A DNA stretch of 64,000 bases from a virus. This document shows positions 53,509-63,189 of this stretch, piece after piece. The stretch is taken from positions 124,001-188,000 of IMG/VR virus record IMGVR_UViG_3300024520_000047; one strand, written 5' to 3'. The position numbers and the translations under genes were made by a program. The notes beneath the pieces were generated by a model, which was not told the origin of the DNA, made no database searches, and saw nothing but the letters and a program-made list of their open reading frames with translations. Within the stretch, counting starts at the first letter, position 1; the number at the start of each line of letters is the position of its first letter.

Positions 53509-56028
53509 TTAAATACTTCTTACAATGGTCTTCATAACCCAGTTATTAGTGGTAGCAGAGGCAGTGAATGATGCCATTCCACCACTTAACCCAACTGAGA
53601 GTGTGACCGGAGAAGTGTTTCCGATATCTGTTGTGGAGGTTTCACTATAATTAACTGTACTACCACTCCATATTGCCATTACATTTCCTGCACGTGCACT
53701 ACCATTACCAACAATATTATAATCAAAATATGCACTTGTGTATGCACTAGTAGGTACACTATAAATCGTTGTGCTTCCAATATTTACTGTAGATTTAACA
53801 CTACTATTTAAAGCTGGAGCGTCAAAGTTACCCATTAAGACGGTATCATCTGAATTTACAGATAAAATCGGTATTCCTGAAATATCATTTACTGAAAATA
53901 ATTCACCAACTAAACTGTCATTTATAGAGAATAATTGACCTGAACTACCTAAAACATTAAAAACTGGTTGGGTATTTCCTGAGGCAGTAATCGTTAAGGG
54001 CCCATCTACATTAACATCAGGACCTATTGTAACTGGAGAACAACCAGAAATAGTAGACACCCAGAGTTCATTTATACAAGTAGCGGACGTATTTCCAGTA
54101 AAACCACCACTACCCCCACCAGCAGCTACCCAAGTTGTTCCATTATAAAATTGTAATTCATTTAGTGTGGAATCATATACAACCAACCCATCTGCAAATG
54201 TCCCAGAATTGATAGCGTCTCGTTCAACGGTTGTCATAACAGGAGGTAGAAATCCTTTTGTGGTGCTTACCATATCAATTAAAGCACTTGCATCGGGGGT
54301 TATGGTTCCAAAACCAAATGAACCTGTACTATTCCACCACGAATCCTCATCTAAACGAAATTTAAGTTCAGGGCTGTTCGCAGTAGCGATAGTCGCTAAA
54401 TATACACCAAAAGTGTCAGCTTCATCAGGAATTATATTTCCCCCAGATGAATTACGGGCGGCCAGATTAATAGAATTTGCCCCTATTGGGCGTAATTTAT
54501 TACCTATTGTAACAATACCCGCATTAAAAGTATTGTATTCTCCCGCATAATTACCTATTGAGATATTTGTTGCATAGCAATATGCAGTAGCACCTATGGC
54601 TATCCCACTTGTTCTTCCTTGCGTATTGTTTCCTATTGCAATTCCATCTGCTCCACCTCCTGCATCTGTATCAACAAGTGTATTGTTACCCAAAGCAATA
54701 GTGCCCGTTGCTTTTGCTTCGGCATTTGTTCCAATAGCAACAGAAGTGGTACTATGTGTTATTGCATCTTTTCCCAATGTAAATGCGCCATCATCTAACA
54801 TTGAAAACAAAGGGTCACTGCTACTATTTTCTAATAACAAATTTATTGTACCACTTGTATTACCTTGTCCTCTTATAGTTACAGTTCCACCAGTAAATGT
54901 TAGAGTATTTCCATCTAATTTAACTGTTCGTGCAGATGTAACTGTGCCGTCAGAATCATATAATGTGTTAACATCACCATCTAATAATATTTGTCTTGTG
55001 GAAGCACTTAATCCTGCTGCCCAATAACCGTTTGTTTCTTCCCACAATATACAAGCTGTTGTCCCCGAACCTCTTAATATTTCTAAACCACTATCGATAG
55101 GAAATGGTACAGTGTTTCCTGTAGCGTTAGCGTTTAATGTTATAATATTATCGTCTATTGTAAGTGTTTGGGTATTAATAGTTGTAGCTGTACCTAATAT
55201 ATTAACATTTCCCACAACTAACACATCTCCATTTACAGTTGCACTTGAATTGAATGTTGTGGTGGGGATAATGGTTAAATCAGTACCCAAAATTCGTGTG
55301 CTATCACCACCATTACCTAACGCTATTGCACTGTTCCCAGAATCCCAATCCAAACCTAAACTACCCTCAACATAGTATTGATTACTGAAAATGTTACCAG
55401 TTCCTGCCACTGCAGTTAAATCCCCATAAACATCAACTGATTGGTTGAATACTGCGGGGGTACCTATGGTAACTGGAGAACATCCAGAAATGTTTGACAC
55501 CCACAATTCATTTATGCAACTTGCTGAAGTATTTCCTGTAAAAGGTGGGGCACCGGTGGTCCCGCTTACAACATTACCACTAGAATCTAAGCCCAAACTA
55601 AATATAGGTGTGCCACTAACTAGTGACCCAATAGTTAGTGTCTGAGCAGTTAAACCACTTAATAACACGAAGTCGTCATGGACAGTGATTGGGGAATACC
55701 CATAAAAATCACTAGCCCATATACCAGTAAAAGCACTGAGTGTTTGAGCACTTAATGAACCATTTATAGTCACATCTGAGTGAATTGTGGTTGTTCCAGA
55801 ACACCCATAAATGTTATCTACCCAAAATATATTTTGGCAATCTCCTGAAGACGCTCCCCCACCACAAGGTGGTGTACAAAAAATATCTAATAAATTAGTA
55901 CCACCACTGAATATAGACCCACTATTATAGGTATTTGCACTGAAATATACAGGACTTAAAAAAGATGTGGTTAATGGAATATCCCCACCTTCGAAATTTT
56001 GAATAATATTTTTACACTTACACGACAT
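53509..56028 (-). CDS. Modular tail fibre with YadA-head-like repeats and ELWVS modules
   Basis: This 839-residue fibre has several modules. Copies of CINELWVSNISGCSPVTIG occur at about 184 and 660, with a weaker CQNIFWVDNIYGCSG at about 63. A middle section (about 440-540) contains IALGNN, GIAIGNNTQG and ISIGNYAGEY repeats like trimeric autotransporter heads. A segment TTKGFLPPVMTTVERDAINSG follows. The N-terminus MSCKCKNIIQNFEGGDIPL is cysteine-rich. It should be a trimeric adhesin. The module shared with the 594-residue fibre suggests exchange between them. Confidence 0.7.
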   Translation of the reverse strand: MSCKCKNIIQNFEGGDIPLTTSFLSPVYFSANTYNSGSIFSGGTNLLDIFCTPPCGGGASSGDCQNIFWVDNIYGCSGTTTIHSDVTINGSLSAQTLSAFTGIWASDFYGYSPITVHDDFVLLSGLTAQTLTIGSLVSGTPIFSLGLDSSGNVVSGTTGAPPFTGNTSASCINELWVSNISGCSPVTIGTPAVFNQSVDVYGDLTAVAGTGNIFSNQYYVEGSLGLDWDSGNSAIALGNGGDSTRILGTDLTIIPTTTFNSSATVNGDVLVVGNVNILGTATTINTQTLTIDDNIITLNANATGNTVPFPIDSGLEILRGSGTTACILWEETNGYWAAGLSASTRQILLDGDVNTLYDSDGTVTSARTVKLDGNTLTFTGGTVTIRGQGNTSGTINLLLENSSSDPLFSMLDDGAFTLGKDAITHSTTSVAIGTNAEAKATGTIALGNNTLVDTDAGGGADGIAIGNNTQGRTSGIAIGATAYCYATNISIGNYAGEYNTFNAGIVTIGNKLRPIGANSINLAARNSSGGNIIPDEADTFGVYLATIATANSPELKFRLDEDSWWNSTGSFGFGTITPDASALIDMVSTTKGFLPPVMTTVERDAINSGTFADGLVVYDSTLNELQFYNGTTWVAAGGGSGGFTGNTSATCINELWVSTISGCSPVTIGPDVNVDGPLTITASGNTQPVFNVLGSSGQLFSINDSLVGELFSVNDISGIPILSVNSDDTVLMGNFDAPALNSSVKSTVNIGSTTIYSVPTSAYTSAYFDYNIVGNGSARAGNVMAIWSGSTVNYSETSTTDIGNTSPVTLSVGLSGGMASFTASATTNNWVMKTIVRSI

Positions 56029-56054
56029 AAATCACTTTATAAGTAAATATCTTT

Positions 56055-59000
56055 TTACCTATATAAATTTCCAATTAAAGTTACCTTGCTATTTTTATTT
56101 GTGTTTATCTTTATAATTTTAACATATATCACATCATCAGGTAACGCATTAAACGGGGTGGTCACAATTTCTGGTACACCTAAACCATTGTCTGGATATT
56201 TTGTTATAACATAACTACTTACATTTTCACTTACTGTGGATATAAATTTAACACCAACATAAGGTGGTGTAGTCACATATTGATTTAATTCATTAACAGC
56301 GACCTCATCCATATTTGGTGTGGTATAGTTAAGTATTAAATCTAAAGACTCACATTCTAATACATATAATACCGGACATGGGTCACACACAGTACAATCT
56401 TTAATACAGTCAATTAAATCATATCTAAATTTATTAACTAAAAAATTATGAAAAATTTCATCATTACCTAACGGCTTAATGTATTGTCTTATTTGAGATA
56501 TTCCACCATCGTAAGTTCCAGCAAAATATCGTTCAATTAATAAACCTAAATCTGTGGGGTCTTGCTGATAGGGGGGACATATTTCAATTGTTGTTCCGCT
56601 ACTAGTAAATGTTAAGTTTTCATAAAGTCCTTGTGAACCACCACCCCAAGATATGTTATATGGTACTGCTACTTGTTTTTGTGGTTCAGTATTTAATCGT
56701 CTTGGAATTATTTCTTCAAAATCATCATCAACCAAGACTGGTCTACCATTTACAAAAATTGTCAGTGTTCCTTTTCTATACCCTATTTCATCAGACCATA
56801 ATTTACTAAATCTAATTTTCTCTGTTAACTTGGTGTAATCAGAAGTGCAACCACTTGGTGGTGGACATCCAGCAGACACACAAAGACCTGTAGGTATCCC
56901 CTCACCAGTATATTGACCCGTGACGCCAACTTTATTGCCTTGGTCATTAAACCCAGGCATTAATGGGGCTTCTCTTACTAAAGACGATGTAGCGTTTCCT
57001 ATTCCAGAATCTATGTATCCTACAGTATCTGTAACAGGAATATAAACCAAATCGTTAAAACCACCCCTATTTAATATATCACAACCCTCATAACAAAAAT
57101 TTCTTCTAAATCTTGCACTTATCAAAACCCAAGGTTCTTCGGCTCTATAAGTTGCTCCACTTAAACCACATATTGTTGGGCTATATTTTTCCACCACAGT
57201 AAATCCTGAACTATAAGTTAAACCTGTAACACACTCATCTTTAGTGTAGGTAACATTGTTATCACAATCTATAATTTTTTTATGTGAATATGTGGTTATA
57301 CAATCACCAGTATAATAGATGGCACGGTACCCAACAGTATACCCAGTTTGAGCTTCATTATTCCATGGAGTTAAACGTAGCCCAAACGAATTACTAAGAA
57401 CATCTAATTTTGAATCATAAGTACTTTTTATAGTTTTAGGTTGGGGGGGACACCCCACATATGTGGTTGCGGATGTTATTAATGGTACAGAAGGGCCTTC
57501 ACAACTATAATCTTTTTGGTCACATGTTTGTAAATAGGTTTCAGCAGAATAGTAATTATGGAATTTATTTTCTGCTCGTGTACCTAAATAATAGAAAAAT
57601 CCAGCATTATTTGGGTAGATATCATTTAATGTGTTATGTAATACTGGATAATATAATGTAATATCTGTGGTTCCTGTAGCCCCCAATATAAATTCAGTGG
57701 TAGAATACGTAAACCCACTAGGTACTATAGTAGTAATATCATCATAATCTAAATTCCATGGGTTGCCGTGGTCATCGAGATTTGATGTTAAATTAAACCC
57801 AAAATCAACTGGTTGTTGTAAACTAAAACTAGATGCTCCGTAAGGTACTGAAAGTGAAGCTGTTACAGTACCTAAGGGATTTTGTTCTAACAATATATCT
57901 GTAAAAGTTTTCTTTTCATAAAATAACACACATCCTGTGGTGGTCCCGCTAGGGATAACCACACGTCCACTATTATATCTAAATTGATTATCATTAACTA
58001 TTTCAGTAATAACCGCAAAATCTTCTGGATATAAATCTGTATTAAAATCAGAATTTAAAGAATTAGTTACAGTTACAATATTACCCACTTCTTGACCGTG
58101 ATTAGGATAATTAACTAACACAACACCTGATGGTGAAGCGATAGACATTGAGACACCACAAGTAATAAAATGAGTATCACATGCGGTATCACCAGTTCGT
58201 ATTTTTAATAATGTTTCTACAGTCCATCCACATTCTGGCCTATTGGGTAAAACTTTATAGGGGTAACCATCTAATTGGTAAAATCCTTGATAAAAACCAC
58301 CATAAAGTTGTTGGTAATACCCTTCAGTTCCTCCAGTTACACTCACAATACTATAGTTGGTACGGTGTTGAGTATAACCAGTAATTTGTTTCATTTTAAA
58401 TCTTCTATCATAATGGAGATGGTCATATTTATATTGGTCAGGCATCTCAACCCATAACTTTAAACTCTCTACTTGACAAGGAACCTTCAAATACCCTACA
58501 TTAGTTGTAGTATGTGCTGTAAAGATACCCAAATTAACACTACTTCCTGATTGAATTATTTTTGCTTTACTAAGAGTTACTGTGTAAGCGCTACTACCTG
58601 TAAAAACACAACATCCAGAATATTGTAAATTATTCTTTATAATTTCAAAATTATTAGTAATTGAAGTCCCTGTTGATGTTAATCCTGATACATTACATGG
58701 ATATAAGAATTGAAAAGCTGTTTCGGTTGAGACCTCTGTTGGTGTTGTGGGGCTCCATGTAGCACCACTAAAATAACAAATTCCTGAGGTAGGTGTGGTA
58801 GTTCCTGTGACTGTTCCAGTAATGGCAGTTAAGGAAATGAATTCTCTCAGACACCAATCATACTCGGTGGTATTACCACTCATATATTTAACAAGGGAGT
58901 TATCTATGCCTGTCAGTCCTACATCACAAATAGATTCTACAAAATTAGTATTTGCGGTGTAAACACTATTTTCACATTTAGGGCATGAACATTTAGCGTT

Positions 59001-59324
59001 GCTAATTGTGGGTGTGTGGTTTTCCCAATATGATAAACTTAATAACGTATTATTATCATAATATTGATTACATGATAGATTAGGTTGCCAAGTACTATTA
59101 GTATCATTTAAGTCAATCCAAAAACCTAAACAGTTAGACGAAAATGTTATTCCACTCAAATAATCATCTAAGTGGTCCCACACACATATAATGTATGGGG
59201 AATAAATTACTTCCTTATTATAGTCTTTTTCATCCGCCGCTAAAAAGAAATCGTAGTAGCTACTATAATCCAATCTTGCGTCTAATTTATTGAAATAATA
59301 GTTATTTAAATTTTGTGGTCCCAT
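56055..59324 (-). CDS. Large cysteine-rich structural protein, function unknown
   Basis: I do not recognise this 1089-residue protein. It is beta-rich, with many Cys pairs (for example CSCPKCENSVY and CIKDCTVCDPCP), many GTT-type turns and no signal peptide. It heads the fibre operon and precedes the modular fibre, so it may be a fibre base, baseplate rim or long adhesin. The ATG has a promoter-like motif only 4 nt upstream. Its last 200 residues (IRQYIKPLGNDEIFHNFLVN) look like a folded domain. Confidence 0.55.
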   Translation of the reverse strand: MGPQNLNNYYFNKLDARLDYSSYYDFFLAADEKDYNKEVIYSPYIICVWDHLDDYLSGITFSSNCLGFWIDLNDTNSTWQPNLSCNQYYDNNTLLSLSYWENHTPTISNAKCSCPKCENSVYTANTNFVESICDVGLTGIDNSLVKYMSGNTTEYDWCLREFISLTAITGTVTGTTTPTSGICYFSGATWSPTTPTEVSTETAFQFLYPCNVSGLTSTGTSITNNFEIIKNNLQYSGCCVFTGSSAYTVTLSKAKIIQSGSSVNLGIFTAHTTTNVGYLKVPCQVESLKLWVEMPDQYKYDHLHYDRRFKMKQITGYTQHRTNYSIVSVTGGTEGYYQQLYGGFYQGFYQLDGYPYKVLPNRPECGWTVETLLKIRTGDTACDTHFITCGVSMSIASPSGVVLVNYPNHGQEVGNIVTVTNSLNSDFNTDLYPEDFAVITEIVNDNQFRYNSGRVVIPSGTTTGCVLFYEKKTFTDILLEQNPLGTVTASLSVPYGASSFSLQQPVDFGFNLTSNLDDHGNPWNLDYDDITTIVPSGFTYSTTEFILGATGTTDITLYYPVLHNTLNDIYPNNAGFFYYLGTRAENKFHNYYSAETYLQTCDQKDYSCEGPSVPLITSATTYVGCPPQPKTIKSTYDSKLDVLSNSFGLRLTPWNNEAQTGYTVGYRAIYYTGDCITTYSHKKIIDCDNNVTYTKDECVTGLTYSSGFTVVEKYSPTICGLSGATYRAEEPWVLISARFRRNFCYEGCDILNRGGFNDLVYIPVTDTVGYIDSGIGNATSSLVREAPLMPGFNDQGNKVGVTGQYTGEGIPTGLCVSAGCPPPSGCTSDYTKLTEKIRFSKLWSDEIGYRKGTLTIFVNGRPVLVDDDFEEIIPRRLNTEPQKQVAVPYNISWGGGSQGLYENLTFTSSGTTIEICPPYQQDPTDLGLLIERYFAGTYDGGISQIRQYIKPLGNDEIFHNFLVNKFRYDLIDCIKDCTVCDPCPVLYVLECESLDLILNYTTPNMDEVAVNELNQYVTTPPYVGVKFISTVSENVSSYVITKYPDNGLGVPEIVTTPFNALPDDVIYVKIIKINTNKNSKVTLIGNLYR

Positions 59325-59328
59325 TTAA

Positions 59329-59360
59329 GATAAATATTTACTATCTATTTAATATTTATA
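59329..59360. promoter_or_regulatory. Divergent promoter-like pair
   Basis: Two copies of the motif face apart in the 50-nt gap: minus-strand ATATTTATC at 59329-59337, 4 nt before the 1089-residue gene, and plus-strand ATATTTATA at 59352-59360, 14 nt before the 224-residue gene. Confidence 0.45.
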
Positions 59361-59374
59361 GTAAAAACAAATAG

Positions 59375-60049
59375 ATGAAAGAATTAACACATGATGGTAC
59401 TTGTAATAGGGTTCATCCCGATATTTCTCACGAAAAATGGGAAGAAAAAGAACAAAAAAAAGAAGAAACTAATGAAGAACAAGAATTAGATGAACTTGTT
59501 GATTATGATGGTTCACTATTAAGTTCTAAAATTCCTCTAGGGATTAATAAGACGAATAAAATAAGTAGAAGTACTTCAGATGATGTTGTTAAAACCGCAC
59601 ACCAAAAAGGTAATGGTTTGGGGTATTACTATAAGCGTTACTGGGGGGAATCATATCTGGGTGGTGGATTAAGTGATGTTGAGGATATAGACACCATGTC
59701 AGCAGATGAAACAATTGACCATTTTGAAGATGAGTACGGATTAAGTCCATTAAGGGCACACGAAAAAGCGTCAGAATATGGTAAAATTGTAAATGGTAGT
59801 GAAGAAGATTTGCATGATGAGAAACAACGGATTGTAGAATTAGGTAATAATAAAATGAAAGATATGTTAGAAATATTATTAAGTAAGGACGCTAAAAATA
59901 CAGAACGTGGGTTGGTAGACACGGATAAGCCTATAGAATTACACGATGAGAATAACGATAATCCCATACTAACTAAAATGGGTACTAAATTTAAACAAGC
60001 TTGTGATGCTCACGGAATTAATCCACAAGACATATTAAAAAATATATAA
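59375..60049 (+). CDS. Hypothetical acidic protein
   Basis: The 224-residue protein is hydrophilic and acidic with a glutamate-rich N-terminus (WEEKEQKKEETNEEQELDEL) and helical C-terminus (GTKFKQACDAHGINPQDILK). No family is recognised. It starts a five-gene plus-strand operon (59375-61844) ended by a strong terminator. The operon's members are all small, hydrophilic and without membrane segments. Position next to structural genes suggests virion assembly, but this is a guess. Confidence 0.5.
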   Translation: MKELTHDGTCNRVHPDISHEKWEEKEQKKEETNEEQELDELVDYDGSLLSSKIPLGINKTNKISRSTSDDVVKTAHQKGNGLGYYYKRYWGESYLGGGLSDVEDIDTMSADETIDHFEDEYGLSPLRAHEKASEYGKIVNGSEEDLHDEKQRIVELGNNKMKDMLEILLSKDAKNTERGLVDTDKPIELHDENNDNPILTKMGTKFKQACDAHGINPQDILKNI

Positions 60050-60502
60050 ATGCCAGATAAAAATTTATATGATAGAACATTTGAGGTTCCTGATAAATGC
60101 ATTGAACATATAAAAAATGCATTTACAAATTTTAATGGTCCAAAAACAACAGAAGGGTATGAACGTGCAAAAAATATTTTAAAAAATCCAAATATTAGTT
60201 TACCCCTATTAAAAAAAATAAATAACTTTTTTAGAAATGAAGAAGAAGGGACTGCACCATATAATTTAACTGGTGGTGATTACGGTAAAAAAATATTTCA
60301 AAAAATGGAGGACCAAGTACGTAGAGGTGAGTCTTCTTCACGTAAAAATAAAATGAGAGGTGGTATGATGAATACCCACTATAAAGAACATGAAAAGGAC
60401 CAAAATGCTAACCCTACGGGTGTAAATGTCCCAAAAGTAGATAGCGTCCCCGCATTAATCGAACAAATAAAGAAAATTAAAAAACTTATAAACTATTTAT
60501 AA
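60050..60502 (+). CDS. Hypothetical basic protein
   Basis: This 150-residue protein immediately follows the previous gene (stop and start abut). It has a helical front (CIEHIKNAFTNF; YERAKNILKNPN), a basic middle (KMEDQVRRGESSSRKNKMRGG) and a C-terminal helix (ALIEQIKKIKKLINYL). No family recognised. The basic nature contrasts with the acidic first gene, so the two could bind each other or DNA; this is inference only. Confidence 0.5.
   Translation: MPDKNLYDRTFEVPDKCIEHIKNAFTNFNGPKTTEGYERAKNILKNPNISLPLLKKINNFFRNEEEGTAPYNLTGGDYGKKIFQKMEDQVRRGESSSRKNKMRGGMMNTHYKEHEKDQNANPTGVNVPKVDSVPALIEQIKKIKKLINYL
60492..60500 (+). promoter_or_regulatory. Putative phage promoter motif (CTATTTATA)
   Basis: Plus-strand CTATTTATA overlaps the end of the 150-residue gene and sits 12 nt before the next ATG, with AAAAAAAAAG between. 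Confidence 0.4.
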
Positions 60503-60512
60503 AAAAAAAGTT

Positions 60513-60836
60513 ATGGCACAAGAACAACAAACAAATCCAGGTGAAAAAATGACAGAAGTTGCAAAAGCAGAAAGAGATAAGCTATTTCCAAAAAACGAGT
60601 ATAGCCCAAAATCAGAATTTTATAGTCCCCAACACCCCAACGCTTTAGCGGATGGTGACGATAAAGGAAGAGGTACTAGCGTATATTTAGGGGTACACGA
60701 CACTAAAACCGGTACAAAACTAGATATTCTTACGAGAGATGATTTAGTAAAAACTAACGCTTACAACTCTAAAAATAACTATTCTGTTCCTGACGATGAG
60801 GCTACAACAGGTACTGTTGGATTAACACCTTCTTAA
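60513..60836 (+). CDS. Hypothetical small protein
   Basis: The 107-residue protein begins MAQEQQTNPGEKMTEVAKAERDK, has a proline/serine-rich middle (KNEYSPKSEFYSPQHPN) and ends with EATTGTVGLTPS. It looks mostly unstructured, without recognisable domains. It has its own promoter-like motif. It might be a small virion decoration or linker protein, but nothing in the sequence shows this. Confidence 0.5.
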   Translation: MAQEQQTNPGEKMTEVAKAERDKLFPKNEYSPKSEFYSPQHPNALADGDDKGRGTSVYLGVHDTKTGTKLDILTRDDLVKTNAYNSKNNYSVPDDEATTGTVGLTPS

Positions 60837-60851
60837 TAAAGTTTTAAGAAA

Positions 60852-61214
60852 ATGAAACTTTACAACACCCTACATTCACTTATATTAGAAGTAGCTTCTA
60901 GGGAAGACACCAAACAAGCTATTGAAAATAAATTAAGGACACTTATTTATTATGAAGGTGATACCGTTAATAACCCAGGGTGGAGAACAATCGAACCAGT
61001 TTGTGCTGGGACAACAAAAAGAAATAATCCAGTTCTTAGAGCATGGCAAACAGAGGGGGCTACAGATACCGAAGTTCCTGGTTGGAAATTTTTTAGATTG
61101 GATAGGATTAGAAATTGGCAACCGACACTGGATGAGTTTACTGAAGCCCGTCCTGGTTACAACCCAAACGGCGATAAAAGTATGAATCAAGTGTGGTTCA
61201 ACGCAAAATTTTAA
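60852..61214 (+). CDS. Stand-alone WYL-like domain protein
   Basis: The 120-residue protein resembles an isolated WYL domain: KLRTLIYYEGDTVNNPGW, then RTIEPVCAGTTKRNNPVLRAW, then GWKFFRLDRIRNW. The W-R-x-IEP, LRA and F-R-L-D-R-I elements are those of WYL proteins, which sense nucleic acids or nucleotides and often control defence genes. There is no DNA-binding partner domain. The N-terminus MKLYNTLHSLILE ends in I-L-E, like a capsid-targeting leader. Function is unknown. Confidence 0.6.
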   Translation: MKLYNTLHSLILEVASREDTKQAIENKLRTLIYYEGDTVNNPGWRTIEPVCAGTTKRNNPVLRAWQTEGATDTEVPGWKFFRLDRIRNWQPTLDEFTEARPGYNPNGDKSMNQVWFNAKF

Positions 61215-61223
61215 TAAAAAGAA

Positions 61224-61844
61224 ATGGATAAACTACAACAATCTTTATTAAACGCTAAAAGATTTATGGAGCACGATGCATTAAAAAGTGCCTCCCGAAC
61301 AGCATCAACACCACGGACACAAGAACCTGAAATGGGTGAACCAATTATGGCTCACCAAGTACCAAATATGAATATAAATGAAAGTAGTATTCCGTCAGCG
61401 GCACCAGAAATGACAATGGCACCGAAATCAAAAATGACTAAAGAATCTATTTTAAATTCCAAATTGCCCGACGCGATAAAACAAGCAATGTTAAGTAATC
61501 CAATACCTGACCCTATCCCAGATAACGCCTTATCACCCCAATTCATAAATGAAGTTAGTAAAAAAATGAATTCACAAGACTACAGTATAAGTAATATGAG
61601 AGCAACGGCTAATTCAAACGTTAAAAAAGAAATCGTTGACCCCATACCGTCATTAATTCCAGACCCACCACCTACCCCAGATTCAAGTTCTTTAAAAGAA
61701 ACAATTAAAGAATGTTTAAAGGAAATTTTAGAAGAAGAAAATTTAATCGTTGAATCTAAAAATCTAAAAGAAAATTTACAATTACGAGTAGGAAACAAAG
61801 TATTTACAGGAACTATTAAAAATGTAAAAACAATAAAAAAATAA
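61224..61844 (+). CDS. Hypothetical phage protein with conserved C-terminal motif
   Basis: The 206-residue protein has a low-complexity Pro/Ser/Met-rich middle and an amphipathic element KLPDAIKQAMLSNPIPDPIP. Its C-terminus has a helix (SLKETIKECLKEILEEENL) followed by NLQLRVGNKVFTGTIKNVK. I recall similar ends (VGxxxFxGxI) in other marine T4-type phages, without known function. It is the last gene before the terminator at 61869. It may be a head or assembly protein; unproven. Confidence 0.5.
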   Translation: MDKLQQSLLNAKRFMEHDALKSASRTASTPRTQEPEMGEPIMAHQVPNMNINESSIPSAAPEMTMAPKSKMTKESILNSKLPDAIKQAMLSNPIPDPIPDNALSPQFINEVSKKMNSQDYSISNMRATANSNVKKEIVDPIPSLIPDPPPTPDSSSLKETIKECLKEILEEENLIVESKNLKENLQLRVGNKVFTGTIKNVKTIKK

Positions 61845-61868
61845 AATACGTTTAAATTTTGTGTTTTT

Positions 61869-61893
61869 ATGGGGACTATTGGTCCCCATTTTT
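61869..61893 (+). terminator. Rho-independent terminator
   Basis: ATGGGGACTATTGGTCCCCAT forms an 8-bp stem with a short loop, followed by TTTTTGTTT on the plus strand. It ends the 59375-61844 operon. Confidence 0.9.
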
Positions 61894-61951
61894 GTTTGAC
61901 AATTTCTTTAATTATGGTTATGTTTCAATGTAACAAAATTAATTTAATAGA

Positions 61952-63175
61952 ATGTCAAAATACAAAATTTTAGTTCTTCCCAGTGACAGAACAGGTGTAT
62001 CCAAATTTAGGTCTGTAGACCCACACGTATGTTTACAAAAATTATATCCAGACGAATTTTGGGTCGATATAGATTATGAACCTAAACTTAATGACGAAAA
62101 TTATTTAAAAAAATATGATTTAATACATTACCATAGGTCATTACACGCCGATTATAAATTATCACAAAAAACTATACCACTATTAAATAAATTAGGGATA
62201 CCACATATTATGGATGTGGATGATTACTGGTTACCCAATATTGAACATCCCGCGTATATGTTAGTAAAAGGTAATGGTATGGACCAACTTATAATGGATA
62301 ACCTCAAATTAGCACAATATGTTACTACTACAACCCCTCTTTTTGCTAAGGAAATAAAAAGATTATGCTCTAATGTACATGTATTGCCCAACGCTATTGA
62401 CCCAAAAGAAAAACAATTTACAGCTAACCCTACAAAAAGTGACCGAATTAGGATTGGGTGGTTGGGGGGTTCTTCACATTTAGCAGACCTTCGTATATTA
62501 GAAGGTGTCGTAGATAAATTACTTCATTTTAAAGATAAAATACAGTTTGTTTTATGTGGTTTTGACACTAGGGGGACTATTACCGAATTTAACCAACAAA
62601 CCAAACAACAAAAACAAAGACCCATTAAACCCAAAGAGTCGGTATGGTTTGAATATGAAAAAATATTTACAGGAAATTATAAATTGGTTGGTGATGAACA
62701 GAAAAAACAATTAATGCAATTTAAATTTGGTGAAGAGTATAAAAATTCTGACACACCTTACCGTAGAGTGTGGACTAAACCCATCACCACATATGCCGAA
62801 AACTATAATAAATTTGATATAAGTTTAGCACCATTAAAACACCATAAATTTAATGAGGTCAAATCTCAATTAAAGGTCATTGAATCTGGATTCCATAAAA
62901 AAGCACTTATCGCACAGAATTTTGGCCCATATCAAATAGACTGTATAAACGCTTATGAACGAGGAGGCACATTTAATAAATCAGGGAACGCTATACTAAT
63001 TGATGAAACTAAAAATCATAAACATTGGTTCCAACAACTTAAAAGACTTATTGAAAATCCAACATTAATTAAGGATTTAGGCGAAAATTTATATGAGACA
63101 GTCCAAAAATATCATATAGAAAATGTAACTAAAGAAAGAGCTCAAATTTATAGAGACATAATAAATAAACACTAA
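61952..63175 (+). CDS. Glycosyltransferase, GT-B fold (GT4-like)
   Basis: The 407-residue protein has the GT-B layout: an N-terminal domain starting YKILVLPSDRTGVSKFRS with IHYHRS, a linker MDVDDYW, then the second domain with VLPNAIDPKEK, RIRIGWLGGSSHLADLR, IQFVLCGFDTRG and a C-terminal LKVIESGFHKKALIAQ segment. The typical GT4 E-x7-E sugar-nucleotide motif is degenerate (KVIESGFHKKALI). It could glycosylate phage DNA, a virion protein or host surface glycans; the target cannot be read here. It follows a terminator and starts a new unit. Confidence 0.7.
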   Translation: MSKYKILVLPSDRTGVSKFRSVDPHVCLQKLYPDEFWVDIDYEPKLNDENYLKKYDLIHYHRSLHADYKLSQKTIPLLNKLGIPHIMDVDDYWLPNIEHPAYMLVKGNGMDQLIMDNLKLAQYVTTTTPLFAKEIKRLCSNVHVLPNAIDPKEKQFTANPTKSDRIRIGWLGGSSHLADLRILEGVVDKLLHFKDKIQFVLCGFDTRGTITEFNQQTKQQKQRPIKPKESVWFEYEKIFTGNYKLVGDEQKKQLMQFKFGEEYKNSDTPYRRVWTKPITTYAENYNKFDISLAPLKHHKFNEVKSQLKVIESGFHKKALIAQNFGPYQIDCINAYERGGTFNKSGNAILIDETKNHKHWFQQLKRLIENPTLIKDLGENLYETVQKYHIENVTKERAQIYRDIINKH

Positions 63176-63189
63176 AACTAAAATAAAAG

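Noticed and set aside
54596-55027. Plus-strand open frame of 143 codons in the fibre gene
   Set aside because: Antisense shadow of the repetitive 839-residue fibre; Val/Pro/Ser bias follows from the Gly/Asn/Thr codons opposite.
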